Shown here: piece by piece, positions 1-11,298 of the stretch
How positions within the stretch are numbered: position 1 is the stretch's first letter
How the letters are laid out: each line of letters begins with the position of its first letter
NCBI GenBank assembly: GCA_002050355.1
Contig: MWYY01000041.1
Coordinates: forward strand, 1-64,000
DNA length: 64,000 bases
Direction of reading: 5' to 3'
Source of the DNA: Acidobacteria bacterium 28-9
GTDB lineage: Bacteria; Acidobacteriota; Blastocatellia; Pyrinomonadales; Pyrinomonadaceae
Notes under the pieces: generated by a model
The model's input: only the letters and a program-made list of their open reading frames with translations
The model's database searches: none
What the model was told of the DNA's origin: nothing
Translations under genes and position numbers: made by a program

Positions 1-1141
<1,141 letters not shown>

Positions 1142-1230
1142 TAAAATTTACTGACTAGCAAATTTTATTAACAAATTGCACTTTGTATTTGATTATCTAT
1201 TTCAGTTGTCATTTTGATATTTACCAGTTT

Positions 1231-1346
<116 letters not shown>

Positions 1347-1356
1347 TTATTTTTAA

Positions 1357-1391
1357 GAAAAAGCCTGTTCATTAATGAACGGGCTTTTTTA
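1357..1391 (+). terminator. rrn operon intrinsic terminator
   Basis: A near-perfect 16-bp palindrome (AAAAAGCCTGTTCATT paired with its complement, one G-U) ends in a run of six T. It lies just after the 5S gene and ends the ribosomal operon. Confidence 0.93.
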
Positions 1392-1469
1392 ATTTCATTA
1401 ATCTAAAAAGTTTAGACAACAGATTTCACGATAGCTGTAATCAAACATAGTAAAAGTATTTCCGCTATA

Positions 1470-3659
1470 ATGAACTTCGACAAATTTTTCAAATTGATTT
1501 CTTACGCCGTTGTTTTCTGCGGCTTTTTGTCGTTGTTTGTTTCGAGCGGAGTTGGTGTTTTCGCGACTGTGTTTTTTGTCTCAATTTTAATTTCCGCGTG
1601 GTTTTTGGAAAATACTCGGTGGCAAATTTCCGAACGTATCGGAACGATTTTGATTTTCGCCGTCGTTCCGCTTTTCTACATTGATTGGAAATATCAATTC
1701 GTCGGCTTCGGAACGAATGAAGTAGTCGTCGCGGCGACGCTCGCAAAAGTTATTTTAGTTCTCGCGGCGATAAAACTTCTGCAAAAAAAATCTGATAAAG
1801 ATTGGGTGTTTCTCTATCTCATATCGTTTTTTGAAGTGTTGCTGGCGGCAGGATTAAGCATCAGTCCGCTTTATTTATTTTCATTCGTTTTGTATTTGCT
1901 TACGGCAATTTGCGCTGTTGTTACTTTTGAAATTAGAAAAACTTCGCGCATCGTGCAGCATAATCTGAACGCCGGACAAAAAACACAAGACACTCAAACG
2001 CAAAACATTTTTGATAAAGCGTCAATTTTCCGCTTGCCGCACACTTCGGTTTCGATACTTTTACTATTGGTAATTGTTGCCGTCCCGATGTTTTTTGCAT
2101 TGCCGCGCGTTGGCGGTGCAGGTTTGGGAAATAGCGCGAACGGTCTTTCAGGTTTCACGGGTTTTTCCGATTCGGTCAAGCTCGGACAAATCGGACAACT
2201 CAAACAAAACGATAGAGTTGTGATGCGCGTGCGCGTTGAAAATAAAAATGTTGAGAGAAGTTTCGGAAGCCTTCATTGGCGAGGCATCGCGCTCGATTAT
2301 TTTGATAACAGCACTTGGAGCAAATCCAAAGACGTAACCAGCAAAGCGCACAAACGCGGCGAGCGAGATTTTTTTCTGATTGACGTTCCGTCGAACAAAA
2401 ATGAAGTAACCGTTCAAACCGTCTATCTCGAACCGATTGACTCGTCCGTTTTATTTGCTTTAGCGCGTCCGGTCGCGGTGCAGGGAAATTTTACAACTCT
2501 TGTCCAAGACTCGGAAGGCGCGCTAAATTTTCCGCGCACAAATTTCGAGCGTGCGACTTACAAAGTTTATTCCGACCATTCTTTGCCGTCCGCAAATGAA
2601 CTGAAACTCGACGACGAAACTTACACCGCAGAACACGCCGGTTATTTGGAATTGCCCGATAATTTGGACGGAAGAATTGCGCAGTTTGCAAAGCAGTTAA
2701 CCGCAAATGCAAAAAATCGTTTCGACAAAGCGAAAATTATCGGAAGCCATCTGCAAAACGATTACGGTTACACGCTCGAATTAAAAGCCGGCGGCGAACA
2801 GCCGCTTGCCGATTTCTTGTTCAATGTGCGTGAAGGTCATTGCGAATATTTTGCGACGGCAATGGCGGTTATGTTGAGAACGCAAGGCATTGCAACGCGC
2901 ATCGTCAACGGTTTTCAGGAAGGCGAATATAACGAAACGGCGGACGTTTACGTCGTCCGGCAGAAAAACGCACATTCGTGGGTTGAAGTTTATTTTCCCG
3001 AAACGAACGCCTGGATACCGTTTGACCCGACGCCTTTTGCCGGGCAAAACGACGGTACGACAACTGCGGGAATTTTGGGAAGTTTCGGCAATTATCTTGA
3101 AGCGCTCGAAACATTTTGGATACAGTATTTCGTCTCTTACGACAATCAGGAACAGCGCTCGCTCGTCCGTTCGTTCAAAAAAAGCTTAAGCGAATATCAA
3201 ACGAAAACATCCAATTGGTTAAACGACGCGCAGCAAAAACTTTCCGATTGGTGGAAACAGGCGCGCGGCGACGAAGGTTTGCAGTCGAGCGCAAAAGCAA
3301 TCGGCATCGGCGCGCTGTATGTTGCCTCCGCAGTTTTGGGAATTTTTCTTTTAGTCTGGCTTTACCACAAAATCGTAAAACTCGGGGTTTGGCGCAAACT
3401 TTTCGATTGGGCGTGGCGCAAAAACCAAACGTCAATCGTCGAATTTTACGAGCAGATGCAAAAGGTTTTGGCAAGCCGCGGCTTTACGCGCGCCGCGCAT
3501 CAAACGCCGCTCGAATTTGCGTTTGCTTTGAATATGCCGGAAGCTGTCAAGATTACGGAAAAATACAATCTGGTTCGTTTCGGCGAAAAGAATTTGTCGA
3601 ACGACGAAGCGCGAGAGATTGAAAATTGGTTGAATGATTTGGAGAAAGTAGCGAAGTGA
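1470..3659 (+). CDS. TgpA-like membrane transglutaminase (DUF3488/DUF4129 family)
   Basis: This 729-residue protein has a block of about six membrane helices in residues 1-215, a periplasmic segment, a transglutaminase-like core, one more membrane helix near 610-635 and a DUF4129-type cytoplasmic tail. The catalytic triad is visible: Cys in GHCEYFATAM (about 458), His in NAHSWVEVYF (about 500) and Asp in PFDPTPF (about 517). The family (Pseudomonas TgpA, often beside a MoxR ATPase and DUF58 protein) is thought to act on periplasmic protein or peptide substrates; the substrate is unknown. No MoxR/DUF58 partner is adjacent here. The gene follows the rrn terminator and the Shine-Dalgarno is weak, so the start could shift slightly. 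Confidence 0.9.
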   Translation: MNFDKFFKLISYAVVFCGFLSLFVSSGVGVFATVFFVSILISAWFLENTRWQISERIGTILIFAVVPLFYIDWKYQFVGFGTNEVVVAATLAKVILVLAAIKLLQKKSDKDWVFLYLISFFEVLLAAGLSISPLYLFSFVLYLLTAICAVVTFEIRKTSRIVQHNLNAGQKTQDTQTQNIFDKASIFRLPHTSVSILLLLVIVAVPMFFALPRVGGAGLGNSANGLSGFTGFSDSVKLGQIGQLKQNDRVVMRVRVENKNVERSFGSLHWRGIALDYFDNSTWSKSKDVTSKAHKRGERDFFLIDVPSNKNEVTVQTVYLEPIDSSVLFALARPVAVQGNFTTLVQDSEGALNFPRTNFERATYKVYSDHSLPSANELKLDDETYTAEHAGYLELPDNLDGRIAQFAKQLTANAKNRFDKAKIIGSHLQNDYGYTLELKAGGEQPLADFLFNVREGHCEYFATAMAVMLRTQGIATRIVNGFQEGEYNETADVYVVRQKNAHSWVEVYFPETNAWIPFDPTPFAGQNDGTTTAGILGSFGNYLEALETFWIQYFVSYDNQEQRSLVRSFKKSLSEYQTKTSNWLNDAQQKLSDWWKQARGDEGLQSSAKAIGIGALYVASAVLGIFLLVWLYHKIVKLGVWRKLFDWAWRKNQTSIVEFYEQMQKVLASRGFTRAAHQTPLEFAFALNMPEAVKITEKYNLVRFGEKNLSNDEAREIENWLNDLEKVAK

Positions 3660-3710
3660 AGGATTTTCTACCAATAAAAAACAAATTTCTATCGCTAAGA
3701 ATTGTCTTTT

Positions 3711-3739
3711 TATCACTCGGAAATGATTTCCGAGTGATA
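3711..3739 (+). terminator. hairpin after the TgpA-like gene
   Basis: TATCACTCGGAAA and TTTCCGAGTGATA form a perfect 13-bp stem with a 3-nt loop, 52 bp after the stop codon. No long T run follows on the + strand, so it may be a terminator or an mRNA 3'-end stabiliser. Confidence 0.6.
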
Positions 3740-3866
3740 AGAAATAGTTTATGTGCAGTAGAAAATCATTTCTAATAGATAGAAAGGCGAACAAAATTAT
3801 ATTTTTACGATGCGATTAAACTTTTTTGTTCGGAAACGACTAATGTTTTGAACAGGAGTTTTAAAG

Positions 3867-4133
3867 ATGAAAAAGTTTTCGATTTTAACGATAATATTAG
3901 TTCTTGCTGGAATTGCCTGCTTTAGCGTCGCCGGGTATTTATATTCGACATTAAGAGATTATTATGAAATGTTCGTCTATTACAATATCGAAAGTCAGCT
4001 TCTCACTAATTCGGAAGTGAGATTAACAGTTTATAATCTGAAGTTTGGAATTTTAAAATTTTCAATTTTCGGAATCGCAGCTTGGATAGCGGCACTGATG
4101 TTTTTCTTGAGAAGAAAAAAGCGTAACTCTTAA
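3867..4133 (+). CDS. small two-helix membrane protein, unknown function
   Basis: The 88-residue product has an N-terminal hydrophobic helix (about 5-28) and a second one (about 60-81) ending in the basic tail FFLRRKKRNS, so both ends probably face the cytoplasm with a short exposed loop holding several tyrosines (RDYYEMFVYYN). A good ribosome-binding site (AGGAG) lies about 9 bp before the ATG. It ends 9 bp before rimO and is probably co-transcribed with it. I recognise no family. Confidence 0.7.
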   Translation: MKKFSILTIILVLAGIACFSVAGYLYSTLRDYYEMFVYYNIESQLLTNSEVRLTVYNLKFGILKFSIFGIAAWIAALMFFLRRKKRNS

Positions 4134-4142
4134 AAGTATAAA

Positions 4143-5486
4143 ATGAAAAAAGTTGGATTTGTCAGTCTCGGCTGCCCGAAAAATTTGGTTGATTCCGAAG
4201 TGATGATGGGTCAGCTCAAAGCGGCTGGCTATGAAATTACGAATACCGAAGCGGACGCCGACGTTCTCGTCGTCAATACTTGCGGGTTTATCGAATCGGC
4301 GAAGCAGGAATCGGTCGGCGCGATTCTCGAAGCGACGAGCTTAAAGCAGCAAGGCAAAGCGAAAAGAGTCGTCGTCGCCGGCTGCTTGGTCGAAAGATAC
4401 CGCGACGATTTGATGAAGGAATTGCCGGAAGTCGACGCATTTATCGGCACGAATCAAATCGGCGAAATCTTAAAAGCCGCCGAAGACGAAAAAAACGAAT
4501 TTCATCTTTCGCCAATCGGCAATAAAAGCGCGACGTATCTTTACGATTTCGACCAGCCGCGACACCGTGCGACCGACGCGCACACGGCGTTTATAAAAAT
4601 CGCCGAAGGCTGCGACCGACCGTGCGCATTCTGCTCGATTCCTTCGATGCGCGGCTCGTATCGGTCGCGCCGTCTTGGAAGTATTTTGAAAGAAGCCGAA
4701 GATTTGGCGAAACAAGGCGTTAAGGAAATTGTTCTTATCGCGCAGGATTCATCACGTTTCGGCGAAGATTTGGGCGAAGTTGACGCGCTCGCATTGCTCG
4801 TCCGCGCGCTTGGCGAAATCAAAGATTTAGAATGGATTCGCGTGATGTATGCATATCCGACGCACATTTCCGACGCTTTTCTCGAAGCGATACGAGATAC
4901 GCCGAAAGCCGTCAAATATCTCGATATGCCGCTTCAGCACGCATCAAGAAATATTTTGAAAAATATGCGTCGCGGCGGAACGCGCGAAAGTTTGGAACGA
5001 TTGATAAAAAGAGTCAGAGAGAAAATTCCCGAAATCACGATTCGCACGACTTTTATTACGGGCTTTCCGACCGAAACCGAAAGTGATTTTGAAGAATTGC
5101 TAGTGTTTGTCCGCAACTGCGAATTCGATAACGTCGGCGTTTTTGCTTATTCAGACGAAGAAGGAACGCCCGCTTTTGATTTGCCGTTTAAGGTTGACGC
5201 AAAAACGGCGAAACAAAGGCGCGCTCGTCTTATGAAGGAGCAAGCGAAAATTTCCAAACGAAAAAATCAACAGAAAATCGGTAAAACCTTTCGCGTTCTT
5301 TTTGAAGGAAATTCGCCAGAATCCGATTTGCTCTGGCACGCGCGGCTCGAAGGTCAGGCGCAGGAAATTGACGGTTATATTTTAATCAACGACGCGCCGG
5401 ACGATTTCGTACCGCGAATCGGCGAATTCTACAACGTAAAAATCACCGAAGCGCACAATTATGATTTGATTGGTGAAATAATCTAA
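4143..5486 (+). CDS. rimO: ribosomal protein S12 methylthiotransferase RimO
   Basis: This radical-SAM enzyme adds a methylthio group to the conserved aspartate of ribosomal protein S12. The 447-residue length fits the family. Residues 1-135 are the UPF0004 domain with cluster-binding cysteines in SLGCPKN, NTCGF and AGCLVERY. The radical-SAM triad is in CDRPCAFC (about 158-165), and a TRAM domain closes the C-terminus. The SLGCPKNLVDSE start and RPCAFCSIPSMRG motif favour RimO over MiaB. The stop codon directly abuts the ATG of pgpA. Confidence 0.97.
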   Translation: MKKVGFVSLGCPKNLVDSEVMMGQLKAAGYEITNTEADADVLVVNTCGFIESAKQESVGAILEATSLKQQGKAKRVVVAGCLVERYRDDLMKELPEVDAFIGTNQIGEILKAAEDEKNEFHLSPIGNKSATYLYDFDQPRHRATDAHTAFIKIAEGCDRPCAFCSIPSMRGSYRSRRLGSILKEAEDLAKQGVKEIVLIAQDSSRFGEDLGEVDALALLVRALGEIKDLEWIRVMYAYPTHISDAFLEAIRDTPKAVKYLDMPLQHASRNILKNMRRGGTRESLERLIKRVREKIPEITIRTTFITGFPTETESDFEELLVFVRNCEFDNVGVFAYSDEEGTPAFDLPFKVDAKTAKQRRARLMKEQAKISKRKNQQKIGKTFRVLFEGNSPESDLLWHARLEGQAQEIDGYILINDAPDDFVPRIGEFYNVKITEAHNYDLIGEII

Positions 5487-6077
5487 ATGCCTAGCTATGA
5501 AAAATCAGGCGAAGTTTCTGTGGCAAACCAAACGGACGAACCTAAAGATGTAACAGTCGAAAAAAAAACTTTTCTCGATTATTTTTCGATTGCGCTTTCG
5601 ACCTTTGGCGTCGGATTTATTCCGCTCGCGCCGGGAACATGGGGTTCAGCAGTCGGTGTTTTGATTTTTCTTTTTATTAGACAGCTTGAAATAAACTTTT
5701 TTGCAGATTATTTACTCACTGAACAATCAAGGGCATTTGTTTATGCGTTAAACGCGATTTTGCTTTTGGCTTTTTGTCTGTTGGGAATTTGGGCGTCAAC
5801 GCGGGCGACAGAAATTCTGCGGGAAAAAGACCCGCAAAAGGTTGTGGTTGACGAAGTTATGGGACAATTGATTGTTTTCTTTTTTGTTCCGCTAATGATT
5901 TCCTGGAAACTGATTTTGACGGCGTTTTTGCTTTTCAGATTGTTTGACATCTTGAAACCTTACCCGATAAGGACGCTTGAAATTTTGCCGAAAGGCTTAG
6001 GGGTTTGCGCCGACGATATTGTCGCAGGCATTTATGGTGGAATTTGTTTGGCTATAATTTATCTGGTCAGTTTATAA
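5487..6077 (+). CDS. pgpA: phosphatidylglycerophosphatase A
   Basis: PgpA removes the phosphate from phosphatidylglycerophosphate to give phosphatidylglycerol at the inner membrane. The 196-residue product carries the family signatures PLAPGTWGSAVG (about 49-60) and VVDEVMGQ (about 120-127), with several membrane helices. An N-terminal extension of roughly 25 polar residues precedes the conserved part; a later internal start is possible, but the ATG is immediately adjacent to the rimO stop, which suggests translational coupling. Confidence 0.93.
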   Translation: MPSYEKSGEVSVANQTDEPKDVTVEKKTFLDYFSIALSTFGVGFIPLAPGTWGSAVGVLIFLFIRQLEINFFADYLLTEQSRAFVYALNAILLLAFCLLGIWASTRATEILREKDPQKVVVDEVMGQLIVFFFVPLMISWKLILTAFLLFRLFDILKPYPIRTLEILPKGLGVCADDIVAGIYGGICLAIIYLVSL

Positions 6078-6152
6078 ACGTTTGAAAATTGGCGAGTCGC
6101 TTGTGGGCGCGCAACAATTTTAGAAAACTCACAATTAAAAAATGGTATAAAA

Positions 6153-7148
6153 TTATTCCTCGCCATCCTTTTGTAAAATCCAGCCTTTACGATAGAAAAA
6201 CCAGAGCAGCAGAACAGTGACTAATGCCATTGTTCCAAGCGTTACAAAATAGCCGAAACGGGATTTTAATTCGGGCATATTCTCGAAATTCATTCCGTAA
6301 ATTCCGGCAATCAAAGACAGCGGCAGAATAATGCCGGAAAAAATCGTGAGGAATTTAACGATTTCGTTGGTGCGGTTCGAGACGACGTTAAATTGAATGT
6401 CAATCAAACCGCTAATCATCTCGCGGTAGTTTTCTGAAAGGTCAGCGACACGCTGTAAATGGTCGTGTACGTCGCGGTAAAAGGGCAGATGCGCTTCTTC
6501 TATTTGCGTGAACTCGCCGTGAGAAAGACGATAAAGAACATTTAATTGTTTGGAAGTAATGCGCCGCAACCGCGCCACGCTTCTTTTTACACTAAGAATT
6601 TCTTCCAAAATCGCGTTGTTGCTTTTTCTCGAATGAAAAATGCGCTCTTCAATGTCGTTTATAGCGTTGTCGAAATCATCAATGACCGGGATGTATAAAT
6701 CTACAAGCTCGTCGAGAATTTGGTGCAGCAAATAATCGGCGCCGCGTCCGCAGACAAATGCCGAGCTGCGAACCTGCCGCTTAACCTCGTCGATGCTGCG
6801 AAAGTTTTCGTGATGAAAAGTTACGACGAAATTTTTTCCCAAATACCCGTCGAGTTCTTTGGTTACAAAATTGTTGGAGTTGGTTTCAATCTTGACGCCG
6901 TGAACGATGAAGAATAAATAATTGGGAAACGCTTCGACCTTCGGGGCGTTTCTCGTCATACGCGCGTCTTCAATCGTGAGTGGATGAAAATGAAAAACGT
7001 CCGCCAAAATTTTGTCTTCCGTTTCGGTCGGTGCTTCCATATCAACCCACACCAAATTGTCCGCATTTGCCAATAATTCGGGAAGGTTCTCGGGCGTAAA
7101 AATTTCTTCGACTTGATGGTTGCCTGTCTGGTAAACAAATATTTCCAT
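6153..7148 (-). CDS. corA: CorA-type magnesium/cobalt transporter
   Basis: The 331-residue product has a long acidic, helical cytoplasmic domain and two C-terminal membrane helices. The first ends in the GMN signature (GIYGMNFENMPEL), the hallmark of the CorA ion selectivity filter. It forms homopentameric channels for divalent cations. It is convergent with pgpA and divergent from serA, so it is a single-gene unit. Confidence 0.96.
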   Translation of the reverse strand: MEIFVYQTGNHQVEEIFTPENLPELLANADNLVWVDMEAPTETEDKILADVFHFHPLTIEDARMTRNAPKVEAFPNYLFFIVHGVKIETNSNNFVTKELDGYLGKNFVVTFHHENFRSIDEVKRQVRSSAFVCGRGADYLLHQILDELVDLYIPVIDDFDNAINDIEERIFHSRKSNNAILEEILSVKRSVARLRRITSKQLNVLYRLSHGEFTQIEEAHLPFYRDVHDHLQRVADLSENYREMISGLIDIQFNVVSNRTNEIVKFLTIFSGIILPLSLIAGIYGMNFENMPELKSRFGYFVTLGTMALVTVLLLWFFYRKGWILQKDGEE

Positions 7149-7301
7149 AAAAGTAAATCGTTAATTATTAATCGTTGACTGTCTTAAATACATGTTATTC
7201 GATAAACTCGAAAACGAAATTGAGCGAAAGCAATTTTATAAAATAAACGATTGGATTATCTACCAACAACAAAGAATTAACAATTAACTGCTAACAACTT
7301 T

Positions 7302-8891
7302 ATGAATAATATCAAAATTTTCGTCGCTGATGACGTGAATGAAGACAAACTCTCGCCGCTGATTGAAGCCGGTTTTACGGTAGAAAAGGAAACCAAACTT
7401 GGTTTTGAGGAGCTAGCCGAAAAAATCAAAGACGCCGACGGCGTGATTGTCAGAAGCGCGACCGAAATCCGCGCTGATTTAATGGATAGAGCAGAACGGC
7501 TAAGGGTTATCGGGCGCGCCGGCGTGGGCGTCGATAATATTGACGTAAAAGCTGCGACAATACGCGGAATCGTTGTGATGAACACACCGGACGGCAATAC
7601 AATTACGACTGCCGAACACACCATTGCTCTTCTGGTTTCGATGGCGCGCAATATTCCGCAGGCGCACGCCCGATTGCAATCGGGCGTTTGGGATAAAAAA
7701 AGTTTTGTCGGCGTTGAGCTAAACGGAAAAACGCTCGGTGTCGTCGGCTTGGGTAAAATTGGCAAACACGTCGCAAAAATTGCCAGAGGTTTTGGAATAA
7801 AAATTCTTGCTTTCGACCCGTTTGTTTCCTTTGAGCAGGCGAAGGAATTAGGAATTGAAATCGGAACGCTTGACGACGTTTTGAAGCGAGCCGATTTTGT
7901 TACGATTCACACGCCGGTTACAGACGAAACACGCGGCATTGTCGGGCGTGAAGCGTTTGCGAAAATGAAAAAAGGCGTGCGTTTAATAAACTGCGCGCGC
8001 GGCGGTTTGGTTGACGAAGCGGCATTGCTTGAAGCCGTCGAAAACGGGACGGTTTCGGCAGCGGCTTTGGACGTTTTTGCGAACGAACCGTTGCCGCCCG
8101 ATTCGCCGCTTTTGAATAATCCGAAAATAATTACCACGCCGCATTTGGGAGCCTCAACGACCGAGGCGCAGGAAGGCGTGGCATTAACCGTCGCCGAGCA
8201 AATGCGTGATTATTTGTTGACGGGTGCGCTACGCGGTGCGGTCAATGCGCCTTCGATGGCGGCAAAGGAACTCGAAGCCTTCCAGCCGTTTATCGAATTG
8301 GCGGAAAAACTCGGTAGTTTTCAATCTCAGATTATGAATGGAAATCCGATTTCTAAAGTTAAATTGGAATTTGCGGGCGAACTCGCCGAGCGCGATGCCG
8401 CACCGGTTACGCGAGCCTTCTTAAGCGGACTTTTGAAAAATGTTTCGGCGCGCGTCAATGTCGTCAACGCCCTGCACATCGCCGATGAGCGCGGAATTTC
8501 CGTTACTACAAGCTATACGCAAACGCGCAAGGCTGTGAATTTCGACATTCGCACAACCGTTGCTACAAATGACGCGGAACAAACCGCTTCGGGAATGGTT
8601 TTCGCAAACGGTGAAGGGCGCATTACGGAAATCGGAAATTTCTCAATCGAAGCCATACCGAACGGTTTTATGCTCGTTACGAAAAACAAAGACGTTCCCG
8701 GCGTCATCGGGAAAATCGGCGTATTGCTGGGCGCGGCGCAAGTAAATATCAGCCGCTTTTATCTCGGAAGAGAAGCCAAAGGCGGCGAGGCGCTGGCGGT
8801 TATCGAGATTGATTCGCCGCTCGACGACGCAGTTTTGGAAGAATTGCGAAACATCGAACCGGTAATTGCCGTAACACAGATTAAATTATAA
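7302..8891 (+). CDS. serA: D-3-phosphoglycerate dehydrogenase
   Basis: This enzyme catalyses the first step of serine synthesis, NAD-dependent oxidation of 3-phosphoglycerate. At 529 residues it is the long form: a substrate-binding lobe, a Rossmann domain with GVVGLGKIGK (about 145-154), catalytic Arg in INCARGGLVDE, catalytic His in TPHLGAST (H281), then the intervening ASB domain and a C-terminal ACT domain (about 455-529, PGVIGKIGVLLG) for serine feedback control. Promoter and leader lie in the 150-bp spacer shared with corA. Confidence 0.97.
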   Translation: MNNIKIFVADDVNEDKLSPLIEAGFTVEKETKLGFEELAEKIKDADGVIVRSATEIRADLMDRAERLRVIGRAGVGVDNIDVKAATIRGIVVMNTPDGNTITTAEHTIALLVSMARNIPQAHARLQSGVWDKKSFVGVELNGKTLGVVGLGKIGKHVAKIARGFGIKILAFDPFVSFEQAKELGIEIGTLDDVLKRADFVTIHTPVTDETRGIVGREAFAKMKKGVRLINCARGGLVDEAALLEAVENGTVSAAALDVFANEPLPPDSPLLNNPKIITTPHLGASTTEAQEGVALTVAEQMRDYLLTGALRGAVNAPSMAAKELEAFQPFIELAEKLGSFQSQIMNGNPISKVKLEFAGELAERDAAPVTRAFLSGLLKNVSARVNVVNALHIADERGISVTTSYTQTRKAVNFDIRTTVATNDAEQTASGMVFANGEGRITEIGNFSIEAIPNGFMLVTKNKDVPGVIGKIGVLLGAAQVNISRFYLGREAKGGEALAVIEIDSPLDDAVLEELRNIEPVIAVTQIKL

Positions 8892-8951
8892 TTGGTAAAT
8901 GAAAGGTGATAAACGAGAAGCGAAAACTTCTTTTCTTATCACTTAATTTAT

Positions 8952-9863
8952 ATGAATGAACAACAGGTGACTCTTCGCGTTGAAGACGTAACAAAACGCT
9001 ACGGCGGGTTTACCGCGGTCGAAGATTTAAGTTTTAACGTCAGAGCCGGAAAAGTTTTCGGCTTCTTAGGTCCGAACGGAGCGGGAAAAACGACTACAAT
9101 TCGGATGATTGTCGGCATCACCGCGCCGGACGAAGGACGAATCGAGCTTTTCGGGCAACGAATTTCTCCCGAAACGCAAGACAAAATCGGTTATCTGCCG
9201 GAAGAGCGCGGGTTGTATAAGAAGATGAAAATCTTTGAGCAGCTTCGCTATTTCGCCGCGCTCAAAGGAGTTTCGCAAAAACTGGCAGACGAGCGGATTG
9301 ATTTTTGGCTCGAACGGATGAATTTGAGCGATTGGAAAAAAAAGAAAACGACCGATTTGTCGAAGGGAATGTCGCAGAAAATACAATTCATCTCGACCGT
9401 TCTGCACGACCCGGATTTGCTGATTCTCGACGAGCCGTTTTCGGGACTCGACCCTGTGAACGTCGAATTTATGATTGAAGCCGTCGCAGAACTTAAAGCC
9501 CAGCACAAAACAATTATTTTCTCTACGCATTTAATGGAAACGGCGGAAAGATTGTGCGACGACATTATTTTGATTAATAAATCGCGCAAAGTCATCGGCG
9601 GGAGCCTCCGCGAAGTCAAGCAAAGTTTCGGAAAAAACCTGATTGCTCTACGCAGCGAAGGCGGCGGCGCAGTTTTGGAAGACCGTAGTTTAATCGCCAA
9701 AATCACCGAACACGCCGACGAGCGGGAAATAGAATTGGCGGCAAATGCCGACGCGCAAATTTTGCTCAAAAAATTAATAGATAACGGCGCTACAATTTCT
9801 AAATTCGAGCAGGTCGAACCGAGTCTTAATGACATTTTTATCGAAAAGGTGAAAGGAATCTGA
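8952..9863 (+). CDS. ABC transporter ATP-binding protein, NatA-like
   Basis: This 303-residue ATPase has Walker A GPNGAGKTTT (about 38-47), the signature LSKGMSQK, Walker B LLILDEPFSGLDP and the switch histidine in FSTHLME. It has the C-terminal extension of the DrrA/NatA group that pairs with ABC-2 permeases. It overlaps the downstream permease by one base (TGATG), implying translational coupling. Sodium export is a family-based guess; the substrate cannot be read from sequence. Confidence 0.93.
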   Translation: MNEQQVTLRVEDVTKRYGGFTAVEDLSFNVRAGKVFGFLGPNGAGKTTTIRMIVGITAPDEGRIELFGQRISPETQDKIGYLPEERGLYKKMKIFEQLRYFAALKGVSQKLADERIDFWLERMNLSDWKKKKTTDLSKGMSQKIQFISTVLHDPDLLILDEPFSGLDPVNVEFMIEAVAELKAQHKTIIFSTHLMETAERLCDDIILINKSRKVIGGSLREVKQSFGKNLIALRSEGGGAVLEDRSLIAKITEHADEREIELAANADAQILLKKLIDNGATISKFEQVEPSLNDIFIEKVKGI

Positions 9864-11221
9864 TGAAAAAATTTCTCGCGGTCGTCAAACACGAATACAA
9901 AAAAATCGTCTTGAAATGGTCGTTTTTGCTGGTAACTTTATTGTTTCCCGTTTTGTCGGCGGCGTTTGCGGTCGTTCCGGCGCTGCTTTTTTCAATCAAA
10001 AGCGAACCGACGCGAATCGCGCTCGTTGACGAAACGAAACGCATCGCGCCGCGCATCCGGGAAAATCTCGCGCTCGAAAAAACACCGTCCGAAGAAAAGC
10101 AACCGACGGCGGAAGAATTGGTAAAAAACTCGACGGCGACTTCGCCGGACGAACAGATGAAGCGCGCCGCCGAACAATTCGGCGCGACGTTTAATGTCGT
10201 CGAATACGACGCGGCGGCGAAATCGCTCGACCAAATCAAACGCGAATTGACCGGCAAAATTATCGGCAAGGAACTGGACGCTTATTTAATCGTGCCGTCG
10301 GATTACGAAGCCGAAAACGCGAAATTTGAATTTTTTTCGCGCAAAGCCGGCGATTATGTCGCCAACTCGCAGCTCGAACGCGCAATCAACGGCGCGGTGC
10401 GCTCGCAGCGGCTTGCCGACGCGAATATCAGCGAAGACCGTCTGAAAGATTTGAGCCGGAACGTGGATTTTACGAAAACGGCAATCAGCGAAAAGGGCGA
10501 CGAAAAAAACACCGAAGGCGTGTTTATCGCGTCGTTCGTTATCAGTATGATGCTCTACATTACGCTGATGATTTACGGTCAGCAGATTATGTCGGCGGTC
10601 GTCGAAGAAAAGGAAACGCGCATCGCCGAGATTTTGTTTTCGTCGGCGAAACCGTTTGAATTGATGATGGGAAAACTCGTCGGCGTCGGGCTTGCCGGTT
10701 TGACGCAGCTTGCGATTTGGATTACCTCCGCGCTTCTTCTGGTCGGCGTCGGTCTGGCAAATCTGAGCGCGGCGGGCGTCAATATCTCGGTTCCCGATAT
10801 TACACCGCTCACGGTCGTTTATTTTTTCATCTTTTTTCTGCTCGGCTTTTTTATCTACGCGACAATTTACGCGCTTATTGGCTCGATGGTTACGACTGTT
10901 CAGGAAGGTGGACAGTTTGCGCTGCTGCCGATAATGTTTCTTGTCGCTGGTTTTATAATCTCAACGAACATCGTCCGCGACCCGAATTCGAGTCTCGCAT
11001 TCTGGGCTTCGATTGCGCCTTTTCTAGCGCCGATTACGATGCCGGTGCGAATCTTGGCGGAAACGCCGCCGTTCTGGCAAATCGCTCTTTCAATTTTATT
11101 AAACGGCGCGACGATTGGATTTCTTGTCTGGCTCGCGGCGCGCGTCTATCGGGTCGGAATGCTGATGTATGGCAAGCGCGCAACGATTCCGGAAGTTTTC
11201 AAATGGATAAGACAAAAGTGA
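9863..11221 (+). CDS. ABC-2 transporter permease, NatB-like
   Basis: This 452-residue permease has one N-terminal helix (about 17-45), a large extracytoplasmic domain rich in charged residues (about 46-215), and five or six helices from about 225 to 435. This is the layout of NatB/YhaP-type ABC-2 permeases. The conserved VVEEKETRIAEILFSSAKP motif precedes the second helix block. It is co-translated with the upstream ATPase as an exporter. Confidence 0.92.
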   Translation: MKKFLAVVKHEYKKIVLKWSFLLVTLLFPVLSAAFAVVPALLFSIKSEPTRIALVDETKRIAPRIRENLALEKTPSEEKQPTAEELVKNSTATSPDEQMKRAAEQFGATFNVVEYDAAAKSLDQIKRELTGKIIGKELDAYLIVPSDYEAENAKFEFFSRKAGDYVANSQLERAINGAVRSQRLADANISEDRLKDLSRNVDFTKTAISEKGDEKNTEGVFIASFVISMMLYITLMIYGQQIMSAVVEEKETRIAEILFSSAKPFELMMGKLVGVGLAGLTQLAIWITSALLLVGVGLANLSAAGVNISVPDITPLTVVYFFIFFLLGFFIYATIYALIGSMVTTVQEGGQFALLPIMFLVAGFIISTNIVRDPNSSLAFWASIAPFLAPITMPVRILAETPPFWQIALSILLNGATIGFLVWLAARVYRVGMLMYGKRATIPEVFKWIRQK

Positions 11222-11298
11222 AATCAATAGTGAATGACAAATGATGAACGGTGATGAGGAAATCTCTTCTGTTTAACTTTTATTCACATTGGGTTTAA